From NCBI GenBank assembly GCA_045611785.1, contig JAZKXV010000018.1, positions 1 through 14,480 of the forward strand: DNA of 14,480 nucleotides, written 5' to 3'. Of this stretch, positions 1-6,227 are shown piece after piece. The notes under the pieces were generated by a model that worked only from the letters and a program-made list of their open reading frames with translations, made no database searches and was not told the DNA's origin. How positions within the stretch are numbered: position 1 is the stretch's first letter; each line of letters opens with the position of its first letter. The DNA comes from JAFTYO01 sp045611785 (GTDB lineage: Bacteria > Pseudomonadota > Alphaproteobacteria > RF32 > CAG-239). Position numbers and translations under genes: made by a program.

Positions 1-101
1 TTAAAATTATATAATTTATCATATTAGATACAAGTATTTTTATCTATTAATCTATATAAAAAGAAAATAAATTTATTTTAGCTCACTACTTTAATGATAT
101 T

Positions 102-1106
102 TTATAAAAAAACCTCATAATCATAATGATTTAAAATATTATCTTTATAAAATAAAACATCATCCTCATTAATAGGAGTAAAATGGTTTGCATCAACACC
201 AACATTAAGTCCGTTTATGCTAACTTTTTTAAGACCATGTATATGTCCAAATAAACAAAAAACATCTTTACGACATTGACTTGGTTTATGTGTTAAAAAA
301 ACTAGTGATCCATCCTTTAAATACACTGTCACATCTTTTTCTTTATACTTAAAATTGTCATTTATTTTTTTTACATATTCTACATTTTTAGATAATAAAT
401 CTTGTTCATAATTACCTAAAATTAAAGTTATATTACCATTAAGATATTGACGTGCTGTTATATCTCCAAAATCTCCTAAATGATAAACTGTATCTTCTGG
501 TTTAATTACTTTATTCCAATTATCAATTAAAACCGAATCCATTTCTTTTACTGTTTTAAATGGTCTACGAGATAATGAAAGTATACGTTCGCTACCAAAA
601 TGCGTATCCGATGTAAAAAATATTTTATAAGTTTTCTGTAAAATATCTCTAGTATGTTTAATAGTTTCATTATATGAATTATAAACCTTTACATTTTCTG
701 TATTTAAACGTTTTACAATATAGTTTTTACCAAAAAAATCATCACTTATTCCAACAACCACTTGCTTTCTTGTATGGTTATAATTTGTTTTTGCCATCCA
801 TTCAGCAAGCTCAAAACGTGAAGTTTGAGCATAATCACGACCAGATACATCAAAATCTTTAGATGGTATCCAAAACATAATAACATCAGCAGCTGATAAA
901 AATTTACTTTCCCAATCAATTTGCAAATCAAGATTAAAATTCATTACTTTTTCACGACGAGGATTTGCTATATAAACATCTAAATCTGCTAAATCTTTAA
1001 TAGCTTGTTCTTGCCAATTAGGAGCACCTTTAATTGGACCAGCTAGAAAAACAATTTTTTTATCAGAATAATCTTTTTCTGGAGATGTTGGTGTTATTAA
1101 TTCCAT
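102..1106 (-). CDS. Two-domain protein: nucleoside 2-deoxyribosyltransferase-like domain fused to a calcineurin-like metallophosphoesterase
   Basis: This 334-residue protein has two recognisable halves. Residues about 17-155 look like the nucleoside 2-deoxyribosyltransferase-like family (DUF4406 or Nuc_deoxyri_tr2 type): FLAGPI (20-25), NPRR (48-51), DW (64-65), AADVI (72-76) and SRFELAEW (96-103), whose Glu99 sits where the family has its catalytic glutamate. Residues about 160-334 are a calcineurin-like phosphoesterase: SDTHFG (166-171), GDFGD (211-215), GNYE (231-234), THKP (272-275) and GHIHG (287-291). These supply the usual Asp, His and Asn metal ligands, but the usual GNH(D/E) motif reads GNYE, so the catalytic histidine is a tyrosine. 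A joint role in nucleotide cleavage or salvage is inference. The start is ATG with AAAGGG eight bases upstream. No signal peptide or membrane segment is visible. The gene is isolated, separated from rpsU by a terminator. The fold calls are fairly safe; the substrate is unknown. Confidence 0.75.
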   Translation of the reverse strand: MELITPTSPEKDYSDKKIVFLAGPIKGAPNWQEQAIKDLADLDVYIANPRREKVMNFNLDLQIDWESKFLSAADVIMFWIPSKDFDVSGRDYAQTSRFELAEWMAKTNYNHTRKQVVVGISDDFFGKNYIVKRLNTENVKVYNSYNETIKHTRDILQKTYKIFFTSDTHFGSERILSLSRRPFKTVKEMDSVLIDNWNKVIKPEDTVYHLGDFGDITARQYLNGNITLILGNYEQDLLSKNVEYVKKINDNFKYKEKDVTVYLKDGSLVFLTHKPSQCRKDVFCLFGHIHGLKKVSINGLNVGVDANHFTPINEDDVLFYKDNILNHYDYEVFL

Positions 1107-1212
1107 TACTTATACCCTTTAGTTAAATTAATATATTTTGATATTTGCAAATAAGCTTTATAAAGTCAACATCAAACAACTATACAAATAATGGTTTGTT
1201 TAAATATAAAAA

Positions 1213-1229
1213 CCCCGATAGAATCGGGG
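1213..1229 (-). terminator. Rho-independent terminator of rpsU
   Basis: A perfect 7-bp stem, CCCCGAT (1213-1219) against ATCGGGG (1223-1229), has a three-base loop. On the minus strand it is followed by TTTTTATATTT. It lies about 27 bases beyond the rpsU stop codon and is much more GC-rich than its surroundings. Confidence 0.85.
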
Positions 1230-1256
1230 CTTTTGCTTAACAGCTTATACTTTAGA

Positions 1257-1463
1257 CTAGAATCCTTCCATATCTAAGCGCTTACGCAACTGTTTTCTTG
1301 CACGGCGAACAGCTTCAGCTTTGCGGCGAGCTTTTTTCTCAGCATTTTTCTCGTGACAACGACGCAATTTCATTTCACGAAAAACACCTTCACGTTGCAT
1401 TTTCTTTTTCAAAACCTTCAAAGATTGAGCAACATCATTACCAATAACAGTAACTTGAACCAC
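1257..1463 (-). CDS. rpsU: 30S ribosomal protein S21
   Basis: This 68-residue, very basic protein is recognisable as S21 from its opening (MVQVTVIGNDVAQSLKVLKK), the central REGVFREMKLRR and the Arg/Lys/Ala-rich C-terminal helix ending RKRLDMEGF. S21 is a small-subunit protein on the 30S platform near the anti-Shine-Dalgarno region and helps initiation. The length is normal for the proteobacterial family. The start is GTG, preceded by an unusually strong Shine-Dalgarno sequence, AGAGGTGAT, four bases upstream. This suits a highly translated gene and fixes the start. It is transcribed alone, with a terminator shortly after the stop and a candidate promoter at 1524-1551. Confidence 0.95.
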   Translation of the reverse strand: MVQVTVIGNDVAQSLKVLKKKMQREGVFREMKLRRCHEKNAEKKARRKAEAVRRARKQLRKRLDMEGF

Positions 1464-1523
1464 TTAAATCACCTCTTTTCTAATATCTAAAATTAATTAA
1501 CATTTTGGGTTTTCTAACACACT

Positions 1524-1551
1524 ATTTTATTAAATGCAAGAAAAAAATCAA
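1524..1551 (-). promoter_or_regulatory. Candidate sigma-70 promoter of rpsU
   Basis: On the minus strand TTGATT (-35, 1546-1551) is separated by 16 bases from TAAAAT (-10, 1524-1529). The -35 overlaps the stop codon of the upstream DUF465 gene. It would give a leader of roughly 50 bases before the rpsU GTG. In DNA this AT-rich such matches arise by chance, so the call is tentative. Confidence 0.35.
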
Positions 1552-1760
1552 GCTATTATGTTAGGCATAATTTTAGCTTCAACCACTTTAATTTTATTTT
1601 TTATACCTGTACGTTGTTTATTTAATTGTTGGGCGGTAAAAAAATCTATAGTTTGATTTTTATTAACTAAACGAGAAATATCAGAACAAACTCTGCGCTC
1701 TTCAAGCTTTAATTCGCATAATTGTTGTTGAAGTTTGCCGAAATTATTATTATTTAACAT
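1548..1760 (-). CDS. DUF465 (YdcH-like) family small protein
   Basis: This 70-residue protein looks like the short alphaproteobacterial DUF465/YdcH proteins. It is predicted to be all helical with a coiled-coil character: a glutamine- and charge-rich first helix (about 8-33), then FFTAQQLNKQRTGIKNKI (about 40-57), matching the family pattern of LKK-x2-L-x-LKD-x-I. It ends PNIIA, close to the PDIIA ending common in alphaproteobacterial members. The function of the family is unknown. The start is ATG with AAGGGC about 11 bases upstream. It is transcribed away from pfkA and toward rpsU, 84 bases ahead of it, and no terminator is visible between the two. Confidence 0.65.
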   Translation of the reverse strand: MLNNNNFGKLQQQLCELKLEERRVCSDISRLVNKNQTIDFFTAQQLNKQRTGIKNKIKVVEAKIMPNIIA

Positions 1761-1829
1761 TATATCAGTGCCCTTTTAAATAAAATTTATAACAAGTTGT
1801 TTTTTTTACTAGAAATTTACTTCCAAAAC

Positions 1830-1858
1830 TTGTATGAAATTATACAACATTATATAGA
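1830..1858 (+). promoter_or_regulatory. Candidate promoter of the phosphofructokinase gene
   Basis: TTGTAT (1830-1835) and TATAGA (1853-1858) are separated by 17 bases, ahead of a Shine-Dalgarno sequence GGAGA at 1882-1886 and the ATG at 1894. The spacing is ideal but both hexamers are imperfect. Confidence 0.35.
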
Positions 1859-1893
1859 ATAAATCAACTTTAAAATACTATGGAGAACATTTT

Positions 1894-2973
1894 ATGACTA
1901 CTATAAAAAAAATCGGCGTATTAACAAGCGGTGGTGATTGTTCTGGATTAAATGCCGTTATTTCATCAGTTGTTAAATCTGCAGAAAATAAGGGATGGGA
2001 AGTTTACGGTATACACGATGGTACTGAAGGTTTAACCGAAACACCTCTTTCTTATGAAAAACTCACAACACACAATTTTTGTGATACTCCTTGGCCTCGT
2101 ATTTCAGGTTCTTATTTAGGTTCTTTAAATAAAGGTGTTAAAATGGAATCTCAAGCAGAAATGTCTCGTCGTTTTGGCGAAGGTGTTAAACAATTAGGTT
2201 TAGATGCTGTTGTTGTCGTTGGTGGTGATGGTAGTATGAATATAGTTAGTAATTATTGCAAAAATGCTGGCGTGAAAATGATTGGTATCCCAAAAACAAT
2301 GGATAACGACACTCCTTTAACACAATACTCCGTAGGTTTTGATTCTGCTTGCCAAGTATGTATGGAGGCTGTTGATAGCTTAAACAATACAGCTCGTTCA
2401 CATCACAGAGCTCTCATTTTGGAAGTTATGGGCCGCGATGCCGGACACTTAGCTATGCATTCTGCTATTGCTGGCTTTGCTGATATTTGTTTAGTCCCAG
2501 AAATTCCTTATACATTAGAAGGTATTATTGCAAAACTTGAAGAAGTTAAAAAAAGTGGAAGAACACATGCTGTAATCGTTGTTTCTGAAGGTATTAAAAC
2601 AGAAACAGGTGAAACATTGTCTTCTGCAAAAAATATGGTTGGTGAAAAAGTTCTCGGAGGTATCGGAGATTATTTGAACGAACGAATTAACAGTGTATAT
2701 AAAGGTTTTCAAACCAGAGTTACACGTTTAGGTCATGTTCAAAGAGCTGGTACACCAACATTCTTCGATAGAGTTTTAGCTTCTTTGTTAGCAACAAAAG
2801 CTATTGAACTTTTAGCAGAAAACCAAACAGGTTTAATGGTTGGTTTAAGCAACGGTAAAGTAGAATCATATCCTTTGGAAGATGTTGTTGCTTGCGGAAC
2901 AACATTGTTAGACACTAACGGTGATTATGTTAAAACTGCTAAATCTCTCGGAATGTATATCGGAGAAATTTAA
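1894..2973 (+). CDS. pfkA: 6-phosphofructokinase, group III-like with mixed active-site signature
   Basis: This 359-residue protein phosphorylates fructose 6-phosphate to the 1,6-bisphosphate in glycolysis. Family motifs appear in order: GVLTSGGDCSGLNA (8-21), GGDGS (110-114), PKTMDND with the catalytic Asp137 (133-139), GFDSA (148-152), EVMGRDAGHLA (177-187) and PEIP (202-205). GGDGS retains the glycine typical of ATP-using enzymes, where PPi-dependent ones have Asp. PKTMDND carries the lysine usual in PPi-dependent and group III enzymes, where the classical bacterial ATP enzyme has PGTIDND. From what is known of that pair of residues, ATP is the likelier donor, but this is inference. GGAGA lies seven bases before the ATG. 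The gene stands alone, with a strong terminator after it. Many Alphaproteobacteria lack this enzyme and use the Entner-Doudoroff route, so its presence suggests a fermentative, glycolytic lifestyle. Confidence 0.9.
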   Translation: MTTIKKIGVLTSGGDCSGLNAVISSVVKSAENKGWEVYGIHDGTEGLTETPLSYEKLTTHNFCDTPWPRISGSYLGSLNKGVKMESQAEMSRRFGEGVKQLGLDAVVVVGGDGSMNIVSNYCKNAGVKMIGIPKTMDNDTPLTQYSVGFDSACQVCMEAVDSLNNTARSHHRALILEVMGRDAGHLAMHSAIAGFADICLVPEIPYTLEGIIAKLEEVKKSGRTHAVIVVSEGIKTETGETLSSAKNMVGEKVLGGIGDYLNERINSVYKGFQTRVTRLGHVQRAGTPTFFDRVLASLLATKAIELLAENQTGLMVGLSNGKVESYPLEDVVACGTTLLDTNGDYVKTAKSLGMYIGEI

Positions 2974-2988
2974 TTGTTTAGAAAAATT

Positions 2989-3018
2989 AAATCCCTCGTT
3001 AACCGAGGGATTTTTTTT
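2989..3018. terminator. Terminator between convergent pfkA and the Nudix gene
   Basis: A 10-bp stem, AAATCCCTCG (2989-2998) against CGAGGGATTT (3004-3013), has a five-base loop and runs into eight T on the plus strand (3011-3018). On the minus strand the stem is followed by TTAATTTTTC, so it can plausibly serve both genes. It slightly overlaps the stop codon of the Nudix gene. Confidence 0.9.
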
Positions 3019-3463
3019 ATATATTTTCAACTTTAACTATATTAAAATTTTCATCATAATGATATCTTCTTTTTACATATTTACCGGATAATATTTCCGG
3101 CAAGAAATCTTTATCAGCAGCTCTCATTTCATCGTAAGGGACTTTATCTACATCTTGCCAGAACACTTTAACCTCATCTTCTTTTTCTTTTAATTGTCCA
3201 CTGAAATCTGTGCTCTTATATATGTAAACATAAAAATCTTTACCGGCAAATTCAATATATCCAACTTCTGTAGGATTATTAATTGTCAAACCTGTTTCCT
3301 CGAAAGTTTCTCTGCAAACACAATCTACAACACTTTCACCTTCTTCTTTTTTTCCTCCCGGAAAATTAATATATCCTTTGTTGATACCTCTATTATGACG
3401 AATCATAACATATTTTTTATTTTCTACATCTTCTATAATCGATAATGTTGCTATTTTTTTCAT
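3017..3463 (-). CDS. Nudix hydrolase, MTH1-like (probable 8-oxo-dGTP diphosphatase)
   Basis: I take the ATG at 3463 as the start, giving 148 residues, because AGAGG lies seven bases before it. The longer reading from 3502 would run through the end of the upstream gene. The Nudix box is intact: G37-x5-E43-x7-R51-E52-T53-F54-E55-E56-T57-G58-L59, with threonine where the consensus has a bulky hydrophobic residue. The C-terminal part (VFWQDVDKVPYDEM at about 94-107, then KDFLPEILSGKYVKRRYHY) resembles the oxidised-purine dNTP hydrolase MTH1/NUDT1 more than classical E. coli MutT. The likely role is nucleotide-pool sanitation, but Nudix substrates cannot be read reliably from sequence. It follows the 69-residue gene by 10 bases and is probably co-transcribed with it. 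Confidence 0.85.
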   Translation of the reverse strand: MKKIATLSIIEDVENKKYVMIRHNRGINKGYINFPGGKKEEGESVVDCVCRETFEETGLTINNPTEVGYIEFAGKDFYVYIYKSTDFSGQLKEKEDEVKVFWQDVDKVPYDEMRAADKDFLPEILSGKYVKRRYHYDENFNIVKVENI

Positions 3464-3473
3464 ATAAAGTCCT

Positions 3474-3683
3474 CTACTGTTCAAAATTTTCAAAAAACTC
3501 ATCTTCTTCTAAATTTTCATCAGCAAATGCATCTTCTTGTGACACATATCCTGAAGATAAAACAAATATATTATCTCCAACGTTTTTAATAAAATCTTCT
3601 ACAAACAGATCGTGCTTTTCTTTACGATTTAACGTCTGCTCTTTCTTTTCGCGAATATATTTTAAACGTTCAATAATATCCAT
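3474..3683 (-). CDS. Small acidic protein of unknown function, upstream of the Nudix gene
   Basis: I do not recognise this 69-residue protein. The frame is open from 3824, but the ATG at 3683 has AGGAG six bases upstream, while the in-frame ATG at 3689 would leave no spacing, so 3683 is the better start. The N-terminal third (MDIIERLKYIREKKEQTLNR) looks like a charged helix. The C-terminal third is strongly acidic, with Asp, Glu and Phe in ADENLEEDEFFENFEQ. There is no signal peptide or membrane segment. The stop lies 10 bases before the Nudix start, which supports a two-gene operon. Good spacing, a good Shine-Dalgarno sequence and a candidate promoter make it a likely real gene. Confidence 0.6.
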   Translation of the reverse strand: MDIIERLKYIREKKEQTLNRKEKHDLFVEDFIKNVGDNIFVLSSGYVSQEDAFADENLEEDEFFENFEQ

Positions 3684-3700
3684 TATCATCTCCTGTTTTG

Positions 3701-3729
3701 AGTATATCACAACAAAATTTAAGCGTCTA
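3701..3729 (-). promoter_or_regulatory. Candidate promoter of the small acidic gene-Nudix operon
   Basis: On the minus strand TAGACG (-35, 3724-3729) and TATACT (-10, 3701-3706) are 17 bases apart. The predicted transcript would begin almost at the AGGAG, leaving a leader of only about 11 bases. This is short, so the true promoter may lie further upstream. Confidence 0.4.
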
Positions 3730-3908
3730 GTTTTTAAAAATAGATTTTTAACTCTTATTGTGTTATATTCACAATTAGAATACAGCGTAAATGGGTTAAT
3801 ATTTTTATAAAAAACACACAACAATTATTGTTTTTTTTAATTTAACTCATTTTACCTTATTTTCTGCCTATTTATTTTTGTAGTAAAAAAATGTATAAAG
3901 GAAAGAAA

Positions 3909-4346
3909 ATGAGTGAAGAAAAAGAAACAAGTAAACTTAAAAATATAGCAAAATTTTGTTTCAAAAATTTTATTAATGTAGTACTTGCTCTGCTAACTAC
4001 ATATTATTTCTTATTGGCTTTTGTTTTAGAAATATCCCCTACAGAAAACAAAATCATACTTACCGGAGTTATCGTTTTATGGGTCTTTTGGTTATTTGCT
4101 AAAGCTATAATAACACTTGTTATGTCTTTTATCGTACTTATACTTATAGGCTACGGTTATTACTACTATACCCATTATGATGAAATTGTTTGTAAAAATA
4201 ATGGTGGAGTTTGGAATTCTGAAGAAAAAATTTGTGAAGAAAAAACCACTTTTATTGAAAAAATAAAAGAGGCATGGAAAAACAGATCGTTTTTAAGGAT
4301 ATCTATAGATAAAGAAGATAAAGACACCAAAGATAAAAAAGACTAA
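3909..4346 (+). CDS. Small integral membrane protein with a C-x3-GGVW motif, unknown function
   Basis: I choose the ATG at 3909 (145 residues) over the one at 3891, because AAAGGA lies six bases before 3909. The protein has a short charged N-terminus and then three hydrophobic segments at about 22-41, 48-65 and 67-87, the last ending in a tyrosine run (GYGYYYYTHY). The hydrophilic tail contains CKNNGGVWNSEEKIC (Cys95 to Cys109), a two-cysteine motif that could form a small disulfide loop if it faces the periplasm. The extreme C-terminus is rich in Lys and Asp. No family is recognised and topology is inferred from hydrophobicity only. It precedes the nitroreductase by 73 bases without a visible terminator, so co-transcription is possible. 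Confidence 0.7.
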   Translation: MSEEKETSKLKNIAKFCFKNFINVVLALLTTYYFLLAFVLEISPTENKIILTGVIVLWVFWLFAKAIITLVMSFIVLILIGYGYYYYTHYDEIVCKNNGGVWNSEEKICEEKTTFIEKIKEAWKNRSFLRISIDKEDKDTKDKKD

Positions 4347-4382
4347 AACTTAAATATTATTACTATTTTCTACATCAACATT

Positions 4383-4397
4383 ATTTAAATACAGTGT
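4383..4397 (+). repeat. 15-bp repeat, copy 1 (upstream of the nitroreductase)
   Basis: ATTTAAATACAGTGT, an exact match to three other copies in the window. This copy is intergenic, 22 bases ahead of the nitroreductase ATG and upstream of its Shine-Dalgarno sequence. Confidence 0.8.
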
Positions 4398-4419
4398 TTC
4401 AACAAAAAAGGAAGATAAC

Positions 4420-5019
4420 ATGAATTGTTTAAATAATGTAATAAAAAAGAGGCGTAGTATCTATAATTTATCAAACAAAATACCTATAACAAATTTAAAA
4501 TTAGAGAATATAATAAAACAAGCCCTTAAAAACACACCAAGTGCTTTTAACTCACAATCTTCAAGACTTGTTTTATTATACAATCAAAAACATATACTGT
4601 TTTGGAATGATATCGTATTAAATACATTAAGAAATAATATACCTCAATCAAAATTAATAAATTCGGTAAAACGAATTGAGTCTTTTACTAATGCATATGG
4701 AACCATATTATATTTTGAAGATTATAACACCATAAAAAAACTAGAATCAAAATACCCTGAATATACATCATATATTAATATATGGGCTAATCAATCAAAT
4801 GCTATGCTTCAATACATTATATGGACCATGTTTGCAGAAAATAATATTGGAGCAAATTTACAACACTACAACCCTATTATCGACGAAAAATTAGCACAAA
4901 CATTTAATATAAACACTAGCTGGACACTTATTGCTCAAATGCCTTTTGGCGGTATCTTAAAAAAAGCTGATAAAAAAACAAATGCAGAAACAAAAGAAAG
5001 ATTTAAAATACTAAAATAA
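4420..5019 (+). CDS. Nitroreductase-family FMN oxidoreductase (Frm2/YdfN-like)
   Basis: This 199-residue protein fits the short nitroreductase family of NAD(P)H-dependent, FMN-containing homodimers. Signals are KKRRSIYNL (9-17, phosphate-binding arginines of the FMN site), TPSAFNSQSSR (39-49), a helical stretch ending NNIGANLQHYNP (141-152) and QMPFGG (173-178), the family's usual C-terminal FMN-contact region. The PSAFNSQSSR form and size point to the subgroup containing yeast Frm2 and Bacillus YdfN/MhqN, linked to quinone, nitro-aromatic or lipid stress. The physiological substrate is unknown. The ATG is preceded by AAGGAAG with good spacing. Identical 15-bp repeats lie just before the gene and overlapping its stop codon, and a bidirectional terminator follows. 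Confidence 0.8.
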   Translation: MNCLNNVIKKRRSIYNLSNKIPITNLKLENIIKQALKNTPSAFNSQSSRLVLLYNQKHILFWNDIVLNTLRNNIPQSKLINSVKRIESFTNAYGTILYFEDYNTIKKLESKYPEYTSYINIWANQSNAMLQYIIWTMFAENNIGANLQHYNPIIDEKLAQTFNINTSWTLIAQMPFGGILKKADKKTNAETKERFKILK

Positions 5020-5033
5020 TTTAAATACAGTGT
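5019..5033 (+). repeat. 15-bp repeat, copy 2 (downstream of the nitroreductase)
   Basis: ATTTAAATACAGTGT, identical to the copy at 4383-4397 and in the same orientation. Its first base is the last base of the nitroreductase stop codon. The two copies flank that gene as direct repeats. Confidence 0.8.
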
Positions 5034-5054
5034 ACCATTTTTATCAATAAATAC

Positions 5055-5084
5055 AAAAAAACAGGTTGAAAAACCTGTTTTTTT
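5055..5084. terminator. Bidirectional terminator between the nitroreductase and the parAB operon end
   Basis: The core stem AACAGGTT (5060-5067) against AACCTGTT (5072-5079) has a four-base loop and extends through flanking A and T runs to 13 bp. There is a T tract in both reading directions, which suits the convergent genes on either side. Confidence 0.9.
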
Positions 5085-5101
5085 TAATTCAAATTGAAAA
5101 A

Positions 5102-5344
5102 TTATTTATCACCGCTAGCTTTTCTATAACATCTACAATGACAAATACCATCACGTTCAATATCAGAACGGCATAATTCAGAAATACAATAACGGTTGTC
5201 ATTTTTACCATCACAAGGACAGCGTGTCCATTCTGTATCACCAAACATCATATTTTTTGCTCTTGCAATTTTTTCAATATTTTCTGTTGGTTCATAGCCT
5301 GCTTCTTTACAGTTTTCTAACATTTTTTCTAAGATAGTAGTCAT
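5102..5344 (-). CDS. Small iron-sulfur protein resembling the ferredoxin:thioredoxin reductase catalytic subunit
   Basis: This 80-residue protein has a helical N-terminal part (TILEKMLENCKEAGYEPTEN) and a cysteine-rich C-terminal part. The cysteines are C42-P-C44, C53, C58, and C68-H-C70-R-C72, within CISELCRSDIERDG and CHCRCY. The CPC and CHC pairs and the spacing between them resemble the FeThRed_B family, whose catalytic subunit uses a 4Fe-4S cluster and a neighbouring disulfide to reduce thioredoxin. The second CPC of the plant enzyme is here C-x4-C, as in compact bacterial and archaeal homologues. Partner and electron donor are not in the window. AAAGGA lies before the ATG, 12 bases after the parB stop and before a terminator, so it is the last gene of the par operon. 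Many Alphaproteobacteria are expected to have a different gene, often holA, near here. Confidence in the exact family is moderate. Confidence 0.6.
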   Translation of the reverse strand: MTTILEKMLENCKEAGYEPTENIEKIARAKNMMFGDTEWTRCPCDGKNDNRYCISELCRSDIERDGICHCRCYRKASGDK

Positions 5345-5356
5345 ATTTAAATTCCT

Positions 5357-6226
5357 TTAACTTTCAAGTTTATTAATGATGTTTTCTAATTCTGATAAAT
5401 CTTTATAATTTAAAATTACCTTACCTTTTCCATTTTTTCCAGTATTTATTTGCACTTTTAAACCTATTTTTTTGGTTAGATTTTTTTCTATTGCAACCAA
5501 ATCTGTATCTTTTACTTTTTTAATCTTCTCATGTTTTCTTTCCGGATTTTTTAATTGTGCCACTAACTCTTCTGTTTGACGAACATTTAAACCTTCTTCA
5601 ACAATTTTTTGTGCTATAAACAAAGCATTTTCACACCCTATTAAACACCTTGCATGACCAGCACTAATAAGATTTTCGTTTAAAAGATACTTTATTTCAT
5701 CAGACAAAGTAAGTAATCTTAAACTATTAGCTACATAACTTCTGGATTTACCGACTGTTTGAGCTATTTTTTCTTGCGTATATGAAAAATTATCAATCAA
5801 ATTAGCAAAACCTAAAGCTTCTTCTATATCATTTAAATCTTGACGAACAATATTTTCAATTAAAGCAATCTCTAAAGTTTCAACATCAGATAATTCTTTT
5901 TCAATAACAGGAACCTCAGAAACTCCGGCTAATATAGCAGCTCTATACCTTCTTTCACCGGCAATAATTTCATATCCTTCAAAATCTTTTCTAACGAGCA
6001 AAGGTTGTAAAATCCCCTTTTCTTTTATTGATTCGGCTAAAGATTTAATTTGCTCCTCATCAAAGTTCTTTCTAGGTTGAAATTTTCCAGCATGTAATTC
6101 AACAATCTTAATCATTTTAAGACCATTTTTTTCATCTTCTAAAAAATCCAAATCTAAATTCAGATCTTCATCCCCTAATAAAGCACTGAGCCCTCTACCT
6201 AAACCATGTTTATTTACTGAAGACAT
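5357..6226 (-). CDS. parB: Chromosome-partitioning protein ParB
   Basis: ParB is a CTP-dependent DNA clamp that loads at parS, spreads, and with ParA segregates the origin region. This copy has 289 residues. The N-terminal KHGLGRGLSALLG (6-18) is the usual ParA-contacting peptide. The ParB/sulfiredoxin-like CTP-binding domain has PRKNF (51-55), GILQPLLVR (71-79), GERRYRA (90-96) and ENIVRQDLN (124-132). A helix-turn-helix (about 149-171, YTQEKIAQTVGKSRSYV) recognises parS. A lysine-rich linker (about 227-240) leads to a C-terminal dimerisation segment ending LENIINKLES. The start lies one base after the parA stop, with AAAGGAG inside the end of parA, so the two are translationally coupled. 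Two perfect parS sites lie upstream in the same operon. Confidence 0.96.
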   Translation of the reverse strand: MSSVNKHGLGRGLSALLGDEDLNLDLDFLEDEKNGLKMIKIVELHAGKFQPRKNFDEEQIKSLAESIKEKGILQPLLVRKDFEGYEIIAGERRYRAAILAGVSEVPVIEKELSDVETLEIALIENIVRQDLNDIEEALGFANLIDNFSYTQEKIAQTVGKSRSYVANSLRLLTLSDEIKYLLNENLISAGHARCLIGCENALFIAQKIVEEGLNVRQTEELVAQLKNPERKHEKIKKVKDTDLVAIEKNLTKKIGLKVQINTGKNGKGKVILNYKDLSELENIINKLES

Positions 6227-6227
6227 T

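Noticed and set aside
64..79. AT-only palindrome AAAATAAATTTATTTT near the left edge, possible terminator of the first gene
   Set aside because: It has no GC pairs and would not make a stable terminator; such palindromes are expected in this composition.
102..1106. Anti-phage defence system around the two-domain nucleotide enzyme
   Set aside because: The neighbours are rpsU and housekeeping genes; no nuclease, sensor, toxin-antitoxin or CRISPR element is present.
3194..3810. Two open frames on the plus strand rich in Phe, Ser and Ile
   Set aside because: They lie opposite the Nudix and small acidic genes, have low-complexity composition typical of antisense frames in AT-rich DNA, and lack good ribosome-binding sites.
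3820..3832. AACAAT/ATTGTT followed by a T run, possible terminator
   Set aside because: The stem would have almost no loop and only weak pairs, and no plus-strand gene lies upstream to need it.
4383..5033. Nitroreductase as a mobile cassette bounded by 15-bp direct repeats
   Set aside because: The same 15-mer also lies inside the core genes rsmG and mnmE, so the repeats are not specific to this gene. No transposase, integrase or inverted terminal repeats were seen.
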